Source: Clostridiales bacterium
Lineage (GTDB): Bacteria; Bacillota; Clostridia; Oscillospirales; Oscillospiraceae
Length of the DNA stretch: 64,000 nucleotides
Assembly: GCA_004557735.1 (NCBI GenBank)
Contig: SFFV01000004.1
Location: forward strand, 82,083 to 146,082
Direction of reading: 5' to 3'
Shown here: one piece after another, positions 63,520-64,000 of the stretch
Layout: the number at the start of each line of letters is the position of its first letter
How positions within the stretch are numbered: the first letter of the stretch is position 1
Translations under genes and position numbers: made by a program
Notes under the pieces: model-generated
Database searches by the model: none
Told to the model about the DNA's origin: nothing
Seen by the model: the letters and a program-made list of their open reading frames with translations, nothing else

Positions 63520-64000
63520 TTATTGCAAAATTTTGCTGACGTCGGCGCCGTCCGTCATAGTGAAGGTCACGGCTTCACCGTCGTGGGTCAGGGTATAGCC
63601 GTCGCCGTCCTGCGCCAGCAGGTCGGAAAGGGCAAAGGTGGAGGTCGCACCGTTTGTCACAAAGACGATCGTGTCAATGCCCTGCGCCTTCAGGGTCCGG
63701 ATGCCGCCGAGAGTGCCGGTGAGCGCGGCAAAGTCCGCCTCCGCGGTGATGGTCAGCACGCCGTCCTTCCGCTCCGCCTTGTAATCGAGCGTCTTGCCGT
63801 CCGGATCGATGACGCGGTAGAGCGGCGCGGTCTGGGCAGTCTCCTCCCTTACCAGCTTGCTGCCGGGGTCGGGGATGGTGTCGGTGGCATCGCAGAAATC
63901 ACATCTGGCCGTCTTGGTGCCGTCATGGTCATAGGTGGCGTCGGGGTTGGAAATGTAGTTGGTGAAGCTGTGGGGTGCATACTCACTGTTGGGATCGGGT
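63520..64000 (-). CDS. C-terminal part of a repeat-containing, probably surface protein (cut by the right edge)
   Basis: At least 160 residues of an open frame that enters from the right edge and ends at 63520. The visible N-terminal part reads PHSFTNYISNPDATYDHDGT and then KTARCDFCDATDTI, a C-x2-C unit found repeated in large secreted proteins of gut Clostridia. It is followed by a domain of about 110 residues (ETAQTAPLYRVIDPDGKTLD to the end) resembling small beta-rich modules near the C-termini of such proteins. No sortase motif or membrane helix is present at the end. The start, signal peptide and true length lie outside the window. Confidence 0.7.
   Translation of the reverse strand, partial: PDPNSEYAPHSFTNYISNPDATYDHDGTKTARCDFCDATDTIPDPGSKLVREETAQTAPLYRVIDPDGKTLDYKAERKDGVLTITAEADFAALTGTLGGIRTLKAQGIDTIVFVTNGATSTFALSDLLAQDGDGYTLTHDGEAVTFTMTDGADVSKILQ

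Overview
The window is a GC-rich (roughly 58 % by eye) chromosomal segment of an endospore-forming member of the Bacillota, class Clostridia, most likely Oscillospiraceae or a close relative. The evidence is SpoIIE, many housekeeping genes with purine-rich Shine-Dalgarno sites (AGGAGG type), sigma-A promoters with 17-bp spacers, the order spoIIE / mreB-like / comFC / recD2 / uvrA, and AzlCD, YolD-like/UvrX-like, DUF2975 and DUF4173 gene groups common in gut Clostridia. Assignment below class is an inference.

Layout. 1-5.6 kb: a minus-strand accessory cluster made of an SPFH (YdjI-like) protein, a four-helix membrane protein, and a 1012-residue zinc-ribbon/TIR/transmembrane/DUF6273 protein, with interspersed repeats on both sides of the TIR gene and a pair of matching palindromes around the cluster promoter. 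5.6-15.7 kb: minus-strand core genes: a small DUF protein, spoIIE, mreB-like, comFC, recD2, a small membrane protein, uvrA. 15.8-16.1 kb: a tRNA-Asp/tRNA-Thr unit. 16.1-19.6 kb: an RpiR regulator and its probable target operon (isocitrate lyase/PEP mutase superfamily enzyme plus SLC13-type carboxylate transporter), with a perfect palindromic operator just downstream of the promoter. 19.7-25.3 kb: plus-strand TraX, phosphohexomutase, TfoX-like, Na/Pi cotransporter and TetR genes. 25.4-31.4 kb: a maltodextrin-type operon (LacI regulator, GH13 glycosidase, binding protein, two permeases) with LacI-family operators upstream.

31.6-37.3 kb is the most rearranged part. Remnants of a MATE transporter and of a cytidylate-kinase-like gene lie beside a 5.4-kb segment bounded by 179-bp direct repeats. 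The repeats are derived from the 3' end of the cytidylate-kinase-like gene. The segment carries two intact AT-richer genes, one of unknown function and one encoding a 1057-residue NTF2-like/WG-repeat protein.

37.3-52.9 kb holds mixed small operons: a low-molecular-weight phosphatase, a second phosphohexomutase, an SDR, a Y-family polymerase with YolD-like partner, AzlCD, an EamA exporter, DUF2975-XRE-DUF4173-TrmO, a secreted phosphodiester glycosidase with an extracytoplasmic partner, an RluA enzyme, a YhhN-type membrane protein and GluQRS. 53-57 kb is a potABCD polyamine uptake operon read right to left from a strong promoter. 57-63.5 kb contains RluA, MATE, YceD, L32, a DUF512 radical-SAM protein, Der and tRNA-Ser. 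The right edge cuts a gene for a repeat-containing, probably surface-exposed, protein.

The best candidates for something undescribed are the SPFH/4TM/TIR-DUF6273 cluster with its twin operators, and the repeat-bounded WG-repeat pair. Neither has a proven function here. No CRISPR array, insertion sequence, rRNA or prophage was seen.
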